Shown: positions 17,001-26,850 of the stretch, one piece after another
How the letters are laid out: each line of letters opens with the position of its first letter
How positions within the stretch are numbered: the stretch's first letter is position 1
Source of the DNA: Bacillus sp. FJAT-29790
Lineage (GTDB): Bacteria > Bacillota > Bacilli > Bacillales > Cytobacillaceae
DNA: 64,000 bases
NCBI RefSeq assembly: GCF_019039215.1
Contig: NZ_JAHNZZ010000001.1
Location: 1,464,450-1,528,449 of the forward strand
Reading direction: 5' to 3'
Translations under genes and position numbers: made by a program
The notes under the pieces: generated by a model
What the model was told of the DNA's origin: nothing
Database searches by the model: none
What the model saw: the letters and a program-made list of their open reading frames with translations, nothing else

Positions 17001-20000
17001 TTATGTTAAAAACTGAAATTCTGTCATGCTCCCGGTTTGCGTAGCAATTACTTCAAGACGGGCATCGATTCTTTCTTTTAGCTCAGGGACATGCGAGATA
17101 ATCCCGACTAATCTGCCGCTGCTTTGGATATCAATCAATGCTTCGATTGCCTGATCTAATGATTCCGGATCGAGCGTTCCAAACCCTTCGTCGATAAACA
17201 TCGTTTCTAGGGAAACGCCCCCGGCATATTGCTGTACAACATCAGCAAGTCCTAATGCAAGTGCAAGAGCCGCTTTAAAGCTTTCTCCGCCAGACAATGT
17301 TTTGACATGCCTTTCCTGGCCAGTATATTGGTCAAAAACTAGCAGCTCCAATCCGCTTTGGGCATTACCCTTAGAACGGTCAGTTTTCCGGAGCAATTCA
17401 TATCGTCCACCTGTCATTTTACTGAGCCTGCCGTTAGCTTCCCTTAAAATATCATCTAGAAAAGCAGCGAGGACAAACCGTTCAAACGTAATTCGATACG
17501 TATTTTGCCCCTTGGCAATTTCGTATAAATCCCCAATTACTTTGTATCGTTCTTCAAGGGCTTTGATCTCTTTATTAATGTTTGTGATATTTTTGGCTGT
17601 TTCTTCATTATCCCTTTTCTTAATAAATAGATTTGTATACTCTGTCTGAAGGAGACTAATTTGTCCTTCCACTTCTTTAAAGGAGTGACTAAGCTTGTCC
17701 AAATCCGGCTCATCTATGTCTTTTAACAACTGAGAAAGTTCCTCAAAACGATCACTGACAGAACGGATTTCTTCACGGTAGTCCCTTAAAGATTTTTCTT
17801 TTAAGCGGACTTCTTGCTCCGTCTTTTTTGCTTCATTATATTCGCCATATGTTTCAAAGCCTTGTTTCTTCATTCTTAGTACAAAGGCTTCCCTTTCACT
17901 TGAAAGCTGCTCACTTAATTTTTCAGCTTGTTTCTCGATCGTTTCACATTTGGCTGTTTCTGTTAAATATTTCCCTTTCGTATGTTGATAGCTTTGCTGG
18001 GCTGCTTCCAATCTTTTCAGAAGTTCTTCCTGTTTATTCACAGCATGCTGAAGGCGTTTTTCGAATATATCCACTGCCCGAATTTCTTCGGGAATATGTT
18101 CCATCATTCTTGTTAAGTTCGTTTTCTGTTCCGTATAAAGAATCGTTGCTTCATTGATTTGCTTAACAATTCCCTTAAGATGGACAGAATGATTCTCTTT
18201 GTCTTTTTCAGCGCTTTCTAGTTCCTTCAAACATACGCCGTGCCTCTTCTTCCTGTTCTCCAGCTCACCTTGTATGTTTGCCAGTTCATTACGTTCGGAT
18301 AATATCGTCCTTTTGATTATTGGAAGATTTTCAGGTGTCAAATCTGGACGGTGCTGCTGAATTTCTTGGATAAGTTCCTCAACTGCTTCGCTCAAATGTA
18401 GGACCGTTGATTGCGCTTCATAAAAAGCCGATTCCGCTGCAGCCTTTTCCTTCTCAATTGCGGCCATTTGCTGTTTAGCTGCCTTTAAGTCCTTTTCATC
18501 AGGAATGGCATCCATTGAAATAGCTGGCATTGGATGATGCTCAGATCCACAGACCGGACAGGCATCGCCGTCCTTAAGTTTATTCGCCAAAATGCTAGCT
18601 TGTCCATGCAACCAATTCTGTTCTAATTGCTCGACAGTTATTTTTGCATCTGCTAGCCTAGCAATTGAATTCTCAAAATATCCTTTTCTCTCATCGAGAT
18701 GGATCCTTGCTTTATCATAACGAGAACTCTGTTCTTCGTACTTATTCAACCGCTCTATTTCTTTATCTATTTTCTCCAGCTTGTGGGCATTTTCAACAAA
18801 AATCAGCTGATCCCTTTCAATCCTTTGTTTCTCATCTAATAAGGATTGAATGTTTTGTTCTGTTTTTTCTAGCGATTCTTCGATTTGATTTTTCTGTATA
18901 TTCTTTGATTGAAGCTCTCTTTCTTTCGTGAGAACCTCCTTCTCAACCATTGCGAAAGAGTAAATATCCTCCTTCATATTCTGTAAGCGACTAATTTGTT
19001 CTCCGGTTGCTTTTCTTTCATTCTCCCGGTTTTTTTCATTTTCCCATGCCGTTTCCTGCTCTTTTAGCCGATCGGCAAGTGTGGCGCTGTTTGCCCGTAG
19101 CGACCCAAGGGCATGATTAGCTGAATCCAATTCTTTCTTCAAATGATGGCATAGCTCTTCTTGCTGGGCAAGGAGAGCCGCTTTTTGAGAAAGATCGATT
19201 TGCTTTTCTATTTGTACGAATTGTTCTTTCTTCCCTTCAAGCTCCGCTTTCCGCAGACTTAAATCATCCTTCGCTTTAAGCTGCTTCACGATCGCCTCAG
19301 CTTCATATAGCTTCTGTTGAAGCCCATCTCTTTGCTCCTGTTTTTCCTTTAATTTGTTCGTTACCTTTTCAAGTTCCGCAATCATCAAGCTAATTTCAGT
19401 TTGTAAAAGAGGCATGATGATGGTGTCATTTACACCTTCGGACTCCAAATACCCTTTTAATTCCTCATTAAAAACAGGATGAATTTGCTGAATCGCCTGG
19501 TTTCGGCTTGCAAGCTGTTTTTCTACCGTCCTCTTTAGCTCTGCAGCGTCTTCCTTAAGCTTTTCTTCAATTCGTTTATACAATTGCGTATGAAATAGGC
19601 GTTGCAAAATGACTTCCTTGTCTTTACTTTCTGATGTAAGAAGCTTCCGGAACTCCCCTTGGGGAATCATTAAGATTTGTCTAAATTGATTACTATCAAT
19701 AATCATTATTTCCTTTATTTTTTCATCCACATCGCGCACATTGGCAGCAAGTAGCTGTTTATTCCCATTTTCATCAAAAACATATAATTCAGCTTTCGCT
19801 CCTACCGTTGTATATCCACCGCCCCGCTCCTTTTTCTTTTCTTGCTGAGGGGACCTAGAAATGAAATACGTTTTGTTTCTTAATGTAAATTCAAGTGAAA
19901 CCTCTGTCAAATTTTCATCTTTAGCGAATTGGCTTCTAAGGTCGGGTCCGTTTCGATCCTCGCCACTCGCTTTTCCATAAATCGCAAAACTTATTCCATC

Positions 20001-20135
20001 AAAGATTGTCGTTTTCCCTGCACCTGTTTTTCCCGAAATGACAAACATCGTTCTACTTCCAAGCATTGTAAAATCAATTCGCTCCGTTCCGGCATAGGGA
20101 CCAAATGCCTGCATAGTTAATTTTAATGGCCTCAT
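17001..20135 (-). CDS. sbcC: Exonuclease SbcCD ATPase subunit (Rad50-like)
   Basis: SMC-like ATPase of 1044 residues that with SbcD cleaves DNA hairpins and processes double-strand breaks. Walker A GKTGAGKTTIFDG is near residue 35. Long coiled coils flank a zinc-hook CPVCGSEH near the centre. The C-terminal lobe has the signature LSGGESFKAALALALG and Walker B MFIDEGFGTLD. Its ATG overlaps the sbcD stop by four bases (ATGA), indicating translational coupling. Length is typical for the family. Confidence 0.96.
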   Translation of the reverse strand: MRPLKLTMQAFGPYAGTERIDFTMLGSRTMFVISGKTGAGKTTIFDGISFAIYGKASGEDRNGPDLRSQFAKDENLTEVSLEFTLRNKTYFISRSPQQEKKKERGGGYTTVGAKAELYVFDENGNKQLLAANVRDVDEKIKEIMIIDSNQFRQILMIPQGEFRKLLTSESKDKEVILQRLFHTQLYKRIEEKLKEDAAELKRTVEKQLASRNQAIQQIHPVFNEELKGYLESEGVNDTIIMPLLQTEISLMIAELEKVTNKLKEKQEQRDGLQQKLYEAEAIVKQLKAKDDLSLRKAELEGKKEQFVQIEKQIDLSQKAALLAQQEELCHHLKKELDSANHALGSLRANSATLADRLKEQETAWENEKNRENERKATGEQISRLQNMKEDIYSFAMVEKEVLTKERELQSKNIQKNQIEESLEKTEQNIQSLLDEKQRIERDQLIFVENAHKLEKIDKEIERLNKYEEQSSRYDKARIHLDERKGYFENSIARLADAKITVEQLEQNWLHGQASILANKLKDGDACPVCGSEHHPMPAISMDAIPDEKDLKAAKQQMAAIEKEKAAAESAFYEAQSTVLHLSEAVEELIQEIQQHRPDLTPENLPIIKRTILSERNELANIQGELENRKKRHGVCLKELESAEKDKENHSVHLKGIVKQINEATILYTEQKTNLTRMMEHIPEEIRAVDIFEKRLQHAVNKQEELLKRLEAAQQSYQHTKGKYLTETAKCETIEKQAEKLSEQLSSEREAFVLRMKKQGFETYGEYNEAKKTEQEVRLKEKSLRDYREEIRSVSDRFEELSQLLKDIDEPDLDKLSHSFKEVEGQISLLQTEYTNLFIKKRDNEETAKNITNINKEIKALEERYKVIGDLYEIAKGQNTYRITFERFVLAAFLDDILREANGRLSKMTGGRYELLRKTDRSKGNAQSGLELLVFDQYTGQERHVKTLSGGESFKAALALALGLADVVQQYAGGVSLETMFIDEGFGTLDPESLDQAIEALIDIQSSGRLVGIISHVPELKERIDARLEVIATQTGSMTEFQFLT

Positions 20136-21277
20136 TTCTGAACCTCCTCTTTTAAGGCTTTTTCAATGACTTCGGCCATCACAGCACTTTTTTCATCCGT
20201 AAAGGCTGAAGTCGTCATTTCTTCGTAAAAATGCTGAAATAACTCGAGGTCGGATTTTTTTTCTTCTTTAATCGTTGTAAAAGAATGCTTTTTCTTCATA
20301 TCAGCCATGGCTATTTTTCGTTCCAGATGGAGGACATTGGGGTAAATTTGCCGGAGTTTATTGATTGGATCAATTAAGGCTCCCTCATCATGAAGAATAA
20401 TTTTTAAGTAGTCATGCTGAACTTGCTTTTCGTAAAAGCTGGGGTCCATTAATTCATCGAGATATCCTTCCAATTCTCGTAAATCCTTTTTTGGGGTAAG
20501 TGACCGGATTCGTAAATCAAATTGGCCCTTATCATTGATTTCAATGATCGAAACCGATTTCTCCTGCTTCGCTTCAGAGAAGGAATACTTTAGGAGTGAA
20601 CCTGAATATCGGACTTTATCATGTTTAATCGCATCCGGGCTATGCAAATGACCGAGAGCTGTATAGGAGAATGGAGCAAACAACTCAGCACCAACACAGC
20701 CAGATCCACCAACAGATAATGTTCGTTCTGAATCGCTTGTTTTCCCGCCAAGAACAAAGGCATGTCCAACAAAAACATTTGGTTCATTCGGATTCAATGA
20801 TTCTTCGATTTTGCCGATGACTGCTTTCATTGCATCCTGGTGTGAATGAATCGTATCATCACCTAACAAATGACGGACCATTCCCGGCTCAGCATACGGC
20901 ACAAGGTAAAAATTCACTCCGTTTATATGTACGGGATGAAACCCAGCTTCCAGTTTCCCTGATAAAAAGAATTGACTTTGCTTATACCATGAGCTTCCGA
21001 ACGAGAGCCTCTCCGCACTATCATGATTCCCTCCAATTGCAACGACAGGTGTTTTTAGTTCAACATTAATCTTGAAAAGAATTTCGTTCAGCAATTCAAC
21101 GGCTTCTGTTGGCGGAACAGAACGGTCATATAAATCTCCCGCAATCACTACTGCATCCGGCTTTTCTTCTTCCACAAGATCAACAAATTGATTCAGAAAA
21201 AAGCGCTGATCCTCAGTCATATAGATCCCATGAACTAACTTCCCTAAATGCCAATCGGCTGTATGAATAAATTTCAT
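20132..21277 (-). CDS. sbcD: Exonuclease SbcCD nuclease subunit (Mre11-like)
   Basis: Metallophosphoesterase nuclease of about 381 residues. Phosphoesterase motifs in order: DWHLGK, GDLYDR, GGNHDS, GHAFV and GHLHSPD, which hold the two Mn ions. It forms the SbcCD complex with the overlapping downstream gene. The frame opens five codons upstream, but the ATG of MKFIHTADW has GAGG at better spacing and matches the usual N-terminus. Confidence 0.96.
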   Translation of the reverse strand: MKFIHTADWHLGKLVHGIYMTEDQRFFLNQFVDLVEEEKPDAVVIAGDLYDRSVPPTEAVELLNEILFKINVELKTPVVAIGGNHDSAERLSFGSSWYKQSQFFLSGKLEAGFHPVHINGVNFYLVPYAEPGMVRHLLGDDTIHSHQDAMKAVIGKIEESLNPNEPNVFVGHAFVLGGKTSDSERTLSVGGSGCVGAELFAPFSYTALGHLHSPDAIKHDKVRYSGSLLKYSFSEAKQEKSVSIIEINDKGQFDLRIRSLTPKKDLRELEGYLDELMDPSFYEKQVQHDYLKIILHDEGALIDPINKLRQIYPNVLHLERKIAMADMKKKHSFTTIKEEKKSDLELFQHFYEEMTTSAFTDEKSAVMAEVIEKALKEEVQK

Positions 21278-21485
21278 TGCTCTCATCCTCATTTCTTCTA
21301 TTATCCTATTATATAATGATTTAATTATAGCAAAATAAATAATCGAAAGTTGCCAGCATAATTGGCCTATAAAAGAAATTGCTCACTCTTTTTCCATTTA
21401 ATTAGATAAAATAAACCAACTACAAACATTTGTTCTTATTCTATCAGAAAACTTTGGAAACTTCTATCTATTTTTTGCAAAAAAT

Positions 21486-21514
21486 AAAAAACAGCTCTGC
21501 CATAGACAGAGCTG
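21486..21514 (-). terminator. Rho-independent terminator of the cold-shock gene
   Basis: CAGCTCTG and CAGAGCTG form the stem, followed on the minus strand by six T residues. Confidence 0.85.
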
Positions 21515-21534
21515 CTCGAATATTGGTATTTCTA

Positions 21535-21735
21535 TTATTTTTTAGTTACGTTTGCTGCTTGTGGTCCACGAGCACCTTCAACAACTTCGAAAGATACTTC
21601 TTGACCTTCATCTAATGATTTGAAACCTTCAGTTTGGATGGCAGAGTAATGTACGAATACGTCGTTTCCGTCTTCAGCTTCAATGAATCCGAAACCCTTT
21701 TCAGCATTAAACCATTTAACTTTACCGTTTTTCAT
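21535..21735 (-). CDS. Cold-shock protein (CspA family)
   Basis: 66-residue single-strand nucleic-acid binding protein, an RNA chaperone of the OB-fold cold-shock family. RNP1 KGFGFI (res. 16-21) and RNP2 VFVHY (26-30) are present. The open frame runs 43 codons further upstream, but AGGAGGATATTTTCAC precedes the ATG of MKNGKVKWF and gives exactly the family length. It is one of three csp genes in the window, the others at 46337 and 48468. Confidence 0.97.
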   Translation of the reverse strand: MKNGKVKWFNAEKGFGFIEAEDGNDVFVHYSAIQTEGFKSLDEGQEVSFEVVEGARGPQAANVTKK

Positions 21736-21927
21736 GTGAAAATATCCTCCTATTGGCCCTAACAAGCCATGTGTTAATTCACCATTTACAACGTTTATCG
21801 CATGACTCATCCAAACAATAGTATTCTCTGGAAAACGAGACTTGCAAAATAGAATACGATGCATAAGGCTAATTTAAATTTAACATTATTAGAAAAAAAA
21901 GTCAACAAATAGGCGTTGTAAACGCTT

Positions 21928-22071
21928 TTATTCCGATTCCTTTAATTTTTCTGGCAGACTCTGTATTGAATTGACCACTACATCAAGCTTCGCTTCTATT
22001 CTATGCAGCAAAAATAGCGTGACGACAATAGGAAAGCCAAGTTCACTGATTAGGGGGATTAATTCTTCCAT
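21928..22071 (-). CDS. YvrJ family protein
   Basis: 47-residue protein with one hydrophobic segment (LISELGFPIVVTLFLLHRIE, residues 7-26) and an amphipathic tail, matching the YvrJ family of small Bacillus membrane proteins. AAAGGAG lies 8 bp before the ATG of MEELIP; the longer frame upstream has no site. Third gene of a minus-strand cassette after the DUF1659 and DUF2922 genes. Function unknown. Confidence 0.8.
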   Translation of the reverse strand: MEELIPLISELGFPIVVTLFLLHRIEAKLDVVVNSIQSLPEKLKESE

Positions 22072-22185
22072 CACCCGCACTCCTTTCAATTGGATTTGGA
22101 AAAGAGAGATGCCGAATTTTTTCGAAAAAATCATTCTTAAAGAACGAAATGAGCCGGATCTAAAAGCGAACCGGCTCATCGAACA

Positions 22186-22404
22186 TTATGCTAATTCATA
22201 TTCTGTTACATTGCGATCAATGACTCTAGCTCCTTTTGCTGCCGCAAAACTTCCATTATTGGTTTGAAAAACATTTGCAGCAACAATTTCTTCCATTGCC
22301 TGTTTAACGGCAGTTGGATTAATCGGTTCCTTCGGGTTTTCGATGGATAGCTGCGATAACTTCCCTGTTTCTGTTAAAAATGTCAACTCCAATGATTTCG
22401 CCAA
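22186..22404 (-). CDS. DUF2922 domain-containing protein
   Basis: About 72 residues; LELTFLTETGKLSQLSIENP near the N-terminus and VKQAMEEIVAANVF in the middle match DUF2922. TTG at 22402-22404 was chosen as start because GGAGGTG lies six bases before it. Members are small soluble proteins of unknown role, often beside DUF1659 genes, as here. GC content and spacing resemble the neighbours. Confidence 0.8.
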   Translation of the reverse strand: MAKSLELTFLTETGKLSQLSIENPKEPINPTAVKQAMEEIVAANVFQTNNGSFAAAKGARVIDRNVTEYELA

Positions 22405-22439
22405 TCGATTCACCTCCAAAAAATATTCATTTTTTTAGC

Positions 22440-22503
22440 TAGCATGATTACTAGCTTCGGACCCGCTACACTTTCTTTGTCTAGCTTCGAGCGCCCTCCG
22501 CTT
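22440..22503. repeat. Fragment of a Bacillus-type interspersed repeat
   Basis: The stretch containing TTTGTCTAGCTTCGAGCGCC resembles the start of a degenerate repeat seen again near 48951 (TATCTAGCTTCTGCGC). It fills the gap between the DUF1659 and DUF2922 genes. Assignment rests on short similarity only. Confidence 0.35.
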
Positions 22504-22509
22504 TTCTTA

Positions 22510-22728
22510 TTACCCAAAAATATCAAAGCTATCATTGCGAACAACTGTTACAACTGGGTCGCTACAAAGGGTCGCAATCGCCTGTGCTACCTGAAACAGC
22601 TGATCTGCTGTTGCTGATCGCTTAATATTCCCAAATGTTTTCGTTTTGCAAACAGGTTGACCTTTTTCATTCACTCCCGTTTCAAAACTAAGGCGAAGCT
22701 TCGTATCAATCATCATAGCTTGTGCCAT
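22510..22728 (-). CDS. DUF1659 domain-containing protein
   Basis: 72-residue small soluble protein; the pattern LRLSFETGVNEKGQPVCKTK followed by KRSATADQLFQVAQAI matches DUF1659. AAAGGAGGTG precedes the ATG of MAQAMMID at the right spacing. First gene of the minus-strand cassette, divergent from the holin-like gene. Role unknown. Confidence 0.82.
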   Translation of the reverse strand: MAQAMMIDTKLRLSFETGVNEKGQPVCKTKTFGNIKRSATADQLFQVAQAIATLCSDPVVTVVRNDSFDIFG

Positions 22729-22916
22729 TTCGATCACCTCCTTTCAACCTCTATATATAAAGGAGTGTTAAAAGCGGACATGATCTTTTTGAAAATCCCT
22801 GCCGAATAATTTCTTCGCATTTGATGTGAATTTTATTTATTAATAGGAAATGGGACTATGCGAAATAAAGTCTTCATTCATAAAATGGAAGTAACTGTCA
22901 TTCAGGAGGTGAAACC

Positions 22917-23195
22917 GTGAATTTATTGGATTATTTAAATCAAAATTATCTCATGCTTGTTCCTGCACTTTGGGTGCTTGGCTTTGCCTTGAAACAAACG
23001 CCAGCGGTTCCTAATTGGACTATTATTTGGGTACTCCTCCTTGTCTCTATAGCATTCGCCTGCTTAGCTTTCGGACTTTCGATCGAAGCATTAATAAATG
23101 GAATTATCGCTGCTGGGGTAGCTGTTCTAGGGCATCAAATGATAAAGCAAACATTGCTTGGAAATGGTTCAGGGAAAAAGCACAAGGGGGATTAA
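22917..23195 (+). CDS. Phage-holin-like small membrane protein
   Basis: 92 residues with three hydrophobic segments (about 10-25, 33-52, 58-80) and a basic, polar tail (GSGKKHKGD). This layout matches the phage holin family of SPP1 type. It starts at GTG behind AGGAGGTGAAACC. No endolysin or phage structural gene is adjacent, so lytic function is doubtful; the divergent DUF1659-DUF2922-YvrJ cassette is the conspicuous neighbour. Family call is moderate. Confidence 0.6.
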   Translation: MNLLDYLNQNYLMLVPALWVLGFALKQTPAVPNWTIIWVLLLVSIAFACLAFGLSIEALINGIIAAGVAVLGHQMIKQTLLGNGSGKKHKGD

Positions 23196-23213
23196 GTCCC
23201 TTATAGAAAATAG

Positions 23214-23246
23214 AAAAAAGTACTAGCCGGAACTAGTACTTTTTTT
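23214..23246. terminator. Bidirectional terminator
   Basis: AAAAAAGTACTAG and CTAGTACTTTTTT form a 13-bp stem between the convergent holin-like and chemoreceptor genes. Confidence 0.85.
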
Positions 23247-23247
23247 G

Positions 23248-24939
23248 TTATATTTTAAATCGCGAAACTACCATTTGCATCTCCTCAGATAGCATTGCAA
23301 GGGTTGTCGCAGACGATGAAACTTCTTCCATCGTGGCGAGTTGTTCTTCTGTGGCCGCGGAAGCCTCTTGTGTGGCAGCAACACTTTTTTCAGAAATAGC
23401 TGTTGTTTTCATAATCGCAGTAAATATTTGATCCCCGAGTGAAGTCAGCTTTTCTAATGATGATGACACATCCTCTACTTTCCCTGACACATCAATCATC
23501 GAGTGAGCGATTTGTGAAAAAGCCATACTTGCTTCTTTCGTATCCTCAAGCCCTTCTTTCACTTGCATGTTGCCATCTTCCATCGCTAGCACTGCATTCT
23601 TTGTCTCTTCTTGTATGAAGTGTACCATCTGCTGGATTTGATCTGCGGAACGCTTGGATTCTTCTGCCAGTTTTCGTACCTCATCAGCTACAACCGCAAA
23701 TCCCTTTCCATGTTCTCCTGCCCTAGCTGCTTCAATTGCTGCATTTAAAGACAATAGATTGGTTTGGTCTGCAATATCCGTAATAATGCCAACGAAATTG
23801 CTAATTTCTTCCGAACGACTCTCAAGTGCGTTAATAAACTGTGATGCGTTCTCAACAGATCGGTTAATCTCATTCATCTGGTTCACAACATTATCAACGG
23901 ATTGTGCACCTTGCTCTGTAAGTGTATTTGCTTCCAATGTGACTTCCCGCATTTTTTCACTGTTGTTTATGATTTGGAAAATACCTTCAGCCATTTCGCC
24001 AACAGAATCCGCCGCCTCTTGGAAACAAAGAAGCTGTTGTTCGATTCCTCCTGCATTTCGCTGGGATATATGGGCAACTTGTTCGGAAGCAAGTGTACTT
24101 TGCTCTGCACTAGCTGCGAGCTCCTCACTGCTATTAGCAACCTTTGTCGAAGTATCTCTAACTTGCCCCACGATTCCCCTTAGATCATTAACCATTTTAT
24201 TTAATGATTGAATCAGTGATCCAATTTCATCGCGATTCTTGACTTTCATTTCCTTAAGGTCTAATTCCCCTTCAGCTACTCTATCTATCGCATAAGCCGC
24301 CATTGCGATCGGCTTGGTTATCATTCTACTTATGTAGTAAGCAACGGCCATTGCAATAATGAACGCAATAATACTAAATATTAAAACAAAAAACTTAGTT
24401 GAATTTACTGTTTGTGAAGTTGATTTCGTACCTACATTTAATTGGTTTTCCTGGAATTTTACGAGTTCCTCTGCTTTTTTATTAAATTCATGTCCAATTT
24501 CTTTTGAAGATGTTTTGACAAGCTCCATATAGGCTTTTTCATTTTCTTCTATTTTATATTTAATTTCTTTTTCAGCTATTTCCTCGAACTGGCTATGTAA
24601 ATTAATTAGCTCTTCAATTAGTTTTTGCGAATGTTCATTTTCTGAATCTCCACCCAAATCTTCTAACTGATGGGCTAATCTTTTTCTAGCAACTTCATAT
24701 TCACTAAGATAAACGGAATCCCCAGTTAGTAAATACCCATGAATTCCATTCGATTCGTTGACCAGATCTTCCTTTATACTTTTGACAAGTACAAGCTTTG
24801 TTACTCTATCATCTATAAGATTGGAATAACGCTTATTTACTTGATCCATTCCATAATTAGCGATTCCACTGACGATTGCAAATAACAATAATACGGATAA
24901 AAATCCGAAAAGCAACTTTTTACCTACACTGAATCTCAT
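23248..24939 (-). CDS. Methyl-accepting chemotaxis protein
   Basis: Transmembrane chemoreceptor of about 563 residues. TM1 is near 5-27; the extracellular CHASE3-like helical sensor ([17 protein letters not shown] near residue 65) ends at TM2 about 184-206; HAMP follows (about 207-260); the signalling hairpin tip is [20 protein letters not shown]. No C-terminal CheR-docking pentapeptide is present. The start MRFSVGKKL was chosen for the AGAGG seven bases before it. Ligand unknown. No other chemotaxis gene is adjacent. Confidence 0.93.
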   Translation of the reverse strand: MRFSVGKKLLFGFLSVLLLFAIVSGIANYGMDQVNKRYSNLIDDRVTKLVLVKSIKEDLVNESNGIHGYLLTGDSVYLSEYEVARKRLAHQLEDLGGDSENEHSQKLIEELINLHSQFEEIAEKEIKYKIEENEKAYMELVKTSSKEIGHEFNKKAEELVKFQENQLNVGTKSTSQTVNSTKFFVLIFSIIAFIIAMAVAYYISRMITKPIAMAAYAIDRVAEGELDLKEMKVKNRDEIGSLIQSLNKMVNDLRGIVGQVRDTSTKVANSSEELAASAEQSTLASEQVAHISQRNAGGIEQQLLCFQEAADSVGEMAEGIFQIINNSEKMREVTLEANTLTEQGAQSVDNVVNQMNEINRSVENASQFINALESRSEEISNFVGIITDIADQTNLLSLNAAIEAARAGEHGKGFAVVADEVRKLAEESKRSADQIQQMVHFIQEETKNAVLAMEDGNMQVKEGLEDTKEASMAFSQIAHSMIDVSGKVEDVSSSLEKLTSLGDQIFTAIMKTTAISEKSVAATQEASAATEEQLATMEEVSSSATTLAMLSEEMQMVVSRFKI

Positions 24940-25225
24940 GCATTTTCCTCTTTTCACACTATAATTATGAGTTTATTAATATAATTTACCATATTTTCTC
25001 TAGAGAAGTTAGTTATATTTTACTATAATTTAACTATATAGATAAAATCCTCTAAATCCCCACTTAAGATTATTTAATCCAAATATAATTCAATAGGCCA
25101 AAACAAGAGATGTATTCATTCATGAAAAAAGTTAATTTTCTTACAAACAATTTTCCAGCTATCAAGGTCAACGAAGTTCCCATCCTTTTTACTTTATACA
25201 TCTCGTTAAATCACCATACCTACTA

Positions 25226-25262
25226 CAAAAAAAACCGTTAATCATAATTAAACGATTAACGG
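25226..25262 (-). terminator. Terminator-like hairpin without an upstream gene
   Basis: AACCGTTAATC and GATTAACGGT pair; the minus strand then has eight T residues. No minus-strand gene is present directly upstream, only the decayed remnant at 25386-25517 on the plus strand. The gap 24940-25608 otherwise holds only AT-rich sequence and the cdaR-like promoter region. Confidence 0.5.
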
Positions 25263-25385
25263 TAAATGGTAGATCAGAGATCTTAGGGAGGAGATCTTCC
25301 ATATTATATTATGGTGCTTCAGCTAAGTGGCTTGGACATATTCCCTCCGCATTTTTACTATTTTTTATAAAATAGGCTTTGTTAA

Positions 25386-25517
25386 ACAGTGTTGTTGATA
25401 GACACGCGGGTTCGATTTACCTTCCGAGAAGCGGTTAAAGACAATGCTCCTGCGCCAAAGCGTAATCGAGAAAGAATTGTTCAGCTCGTCGAAAGACAGC
25501 ACGAAGTAAATCCATGA
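25386..25517 (+). pseudogene. Short decayed coding remnant, transposase-like tail
   Basis: A 43-codon frame without start codon encodes LLIDTRVRFTFREAVKDN and a charged tail (KRNRERIVQLVERQ). The part around RVRFTFR, and its DNA, resembles the remnant at 37938-38135 on the other strand. Immediately upstream TAGGCTTTGTTAAACAG resembles an insertion-element end. No function; assignment to a transposase is a guess. Confidence 0.3.
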
Positions 25518-25573
25518 AGGTTGTTGTTTTTTAAATTCGTACCCCTCCCCCTTTTCACATCTTAAAAATGCTA

Positions 25574-25595
25574 GAATGAACATAATTGTACATTC
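25574..25595. promoter_or_regulatory. Imperfect palindrome before the CdaR-type gene
   Basis: GAATG-N12-CATTC, 14 bp before the ATG, with inner ACA/TGT symmetry. Candidate autoregulatory site; not proven. Confidence 0.3.
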
Positions 25596-25608
25596 GGGGG
25601 TCTTTACG

Positions 25609-26739
25609 ATGCTTTTACCTTCACTTGCCAAAAAAATAATCCAAGAGGTTCGCAGACTGATTGATGAGGATGTTATTATTGTTGATATTTCAGGGACCAT
25701 CATTTCTAGCACTGACGATAACCGGCTAGGGAGCTTTCATGAAGGCGCTCTTTTATCAAGCCGTGAACGCAGAAATATTGTTATTACAAAGGACATGGAA
25801 AAAACATTAAAAGGCGTAAAAGCAGGAATCAATTTACCTGTCTTTTTCCAGCATAAGGTGATTGGCGTAATTGGAATAACCGGGGAGCCATCAAAGGTTG
25901 CACATTATGGAGAAATTTTAAAAAAAATGACAGAGCTCCTCATACAGGAGAGCTATTATGCGGAACAAATCGAGTGGAATTCGAGGGCACTTGAAGCTTT
26001 TGTCTTTGATTGGTTACAGGCGAAAGATTGGTCGACTGAATTTTACGATCGTGCAGCAATCATCGGAATCGATCTTTCCGTTGATCGCCAAGTTGTACTA
26101 GGAAGTATAGAAAACTCGCCGAACATAGCTGAGAGAGAGATATGGAATCAATTACAACAAAGAAATCATAAAAGGAATAAGAATATTTATATAAGATGGG
26201 GTAACGACCGGTTTATGCTCTTATTAACTGGTCACACGATAAATACTATCCTCTATGAACTTCAGCAAATCAAAGCTCAATTAGAGGCTGATTTTTCCGT
26301 CCAAGTTTCTCTTGGGGTAGGAAAAAGAGCCGGCGCCAAGCAACTCCGAAAGTCATTTAATCAAGCGGAACGCGCTTTATTAGTGGCCAAACGGGAGAAA
26401 AAAATTATTTTTGATGATGATTTAAAAATGGAGATGCTTCTACAAGAGATTAATGAAGAAACAAGAAGTGAGTTTGTTAACAGAACCATTGCATTTCTTA
26501 TATCTGACGGTGATTTATTGCACACTCTTCGTGTTTTTATCGAGGAGAACCAATCCATAAAAAATACGGCAAATGCACTGCATATTCATGTAAATACCCT
26601 CCATTATCGGCTGAAAAAAATCGAGGAAATGACAAATCTGAATCCACGCTCCTTCGAGGATCTGTCGACACTCCATATCGCCTTGCTTCTATTGGATGAA
26701 CATCCAAAAAACAAAGAAATAAACGCTCCATCTTCATAG
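25609..26739 (+). CDS. CdaR-family (sugar diacid recognition) transcriptional regulator
   Basis: 376 residues with an N-terminal diacid-recognition domain (LAKKIIQEVRRLIDEDVIIV to about residue 135), a central degenerate GGDEF-like region and a C-terminal PucR-type helix-turn-helix (TANALHIHVNTLHYRLKKIE). B. subtilis YsfB, beside the glycolate oxidase genes ysfCD, has the same organisation. The start MLLPSLAKK follows a GGGGG site; the frame opens 11 codons earlier. It ends at a terminator 163 bp before glcD. Likely effector: glycolate, glycerate or a related hydroxyacid (inference). Confidence 0.88.
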   Translation: MLLPSLAKKIIQEVRRLIDEDVIIVDISGTIISSTDDNRLGSFHEGALLSSRERRNIVITKDMEKTLKGVKAGINLPVFFQHKVIGVIGITGEPSKVAHYGEILKKMTELLIQESYYAEQIEWNSRALEAFVFDWLQAKDWSTEFYDRAAIIGIDLSVDRQVVLGSIENSPNIAEREIWNQLQQRNHKRNKNIYIRWGNDRFMLLLTGHTINTILYELQQIKAQLEADFSVQVSLGVGKRAGAKQLRKSFNQAERALLVAKREKKIIFDDDLKMEMLLQEINEETRSEFVNRTIAFLISDGDLLHTLRVFIEENQSIKNTANALHIHVNTLHYRLKKIEEMTNLNPRSFEDLSTLHIALLLLDEHPKNKEINAPSS

Positions 26740-26749
26740 CTTTCACCAT

Positions 26750-26772
26750 AGCGGAATCCTCCGCTTTTTTTT
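26750..26772 (+). terminator. Rho-independent terminator of the CdaR-type gene
   Basis: AGCGGA, loop ATCC, TCCGCT, then seven T residues, 11 bases after the stop. Confidence 0.85.
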
Positions 26773-26850
26773 ATGCTTATTTTAAGGAATTAATGAATTG
26801 AAATACATACCATTCCTTTATGTATATATTCGAAGGTTCATTAAATTGAA

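Noticed and set aside
16980-17025. GAATTTC/GAAATTC hairpin around the sbcC stop as its terminator
   Set aside because: Includes coding sequence and has a large loop; the stem at 16902-16933 is a better terminator.
21916-21931. TTGTAAACGCTTTTAT, a 15/16 cre match
   Set aside because: It overlaps the YvrJ stop codon and lies far from any promoter-like sequence of the csp gene; kept out as a probable chance match.
22917-23195. Active prophage lysis module
   Set aside because: Only a holin-like gene is present; no endolysin, structural, integrase or attachment sequences were seen.
25365-25712. 115-codon minus-strand frame overlapping the CdaR-type start
   Set aside because: No start signal; it is antisense to a supported gene and remnant.
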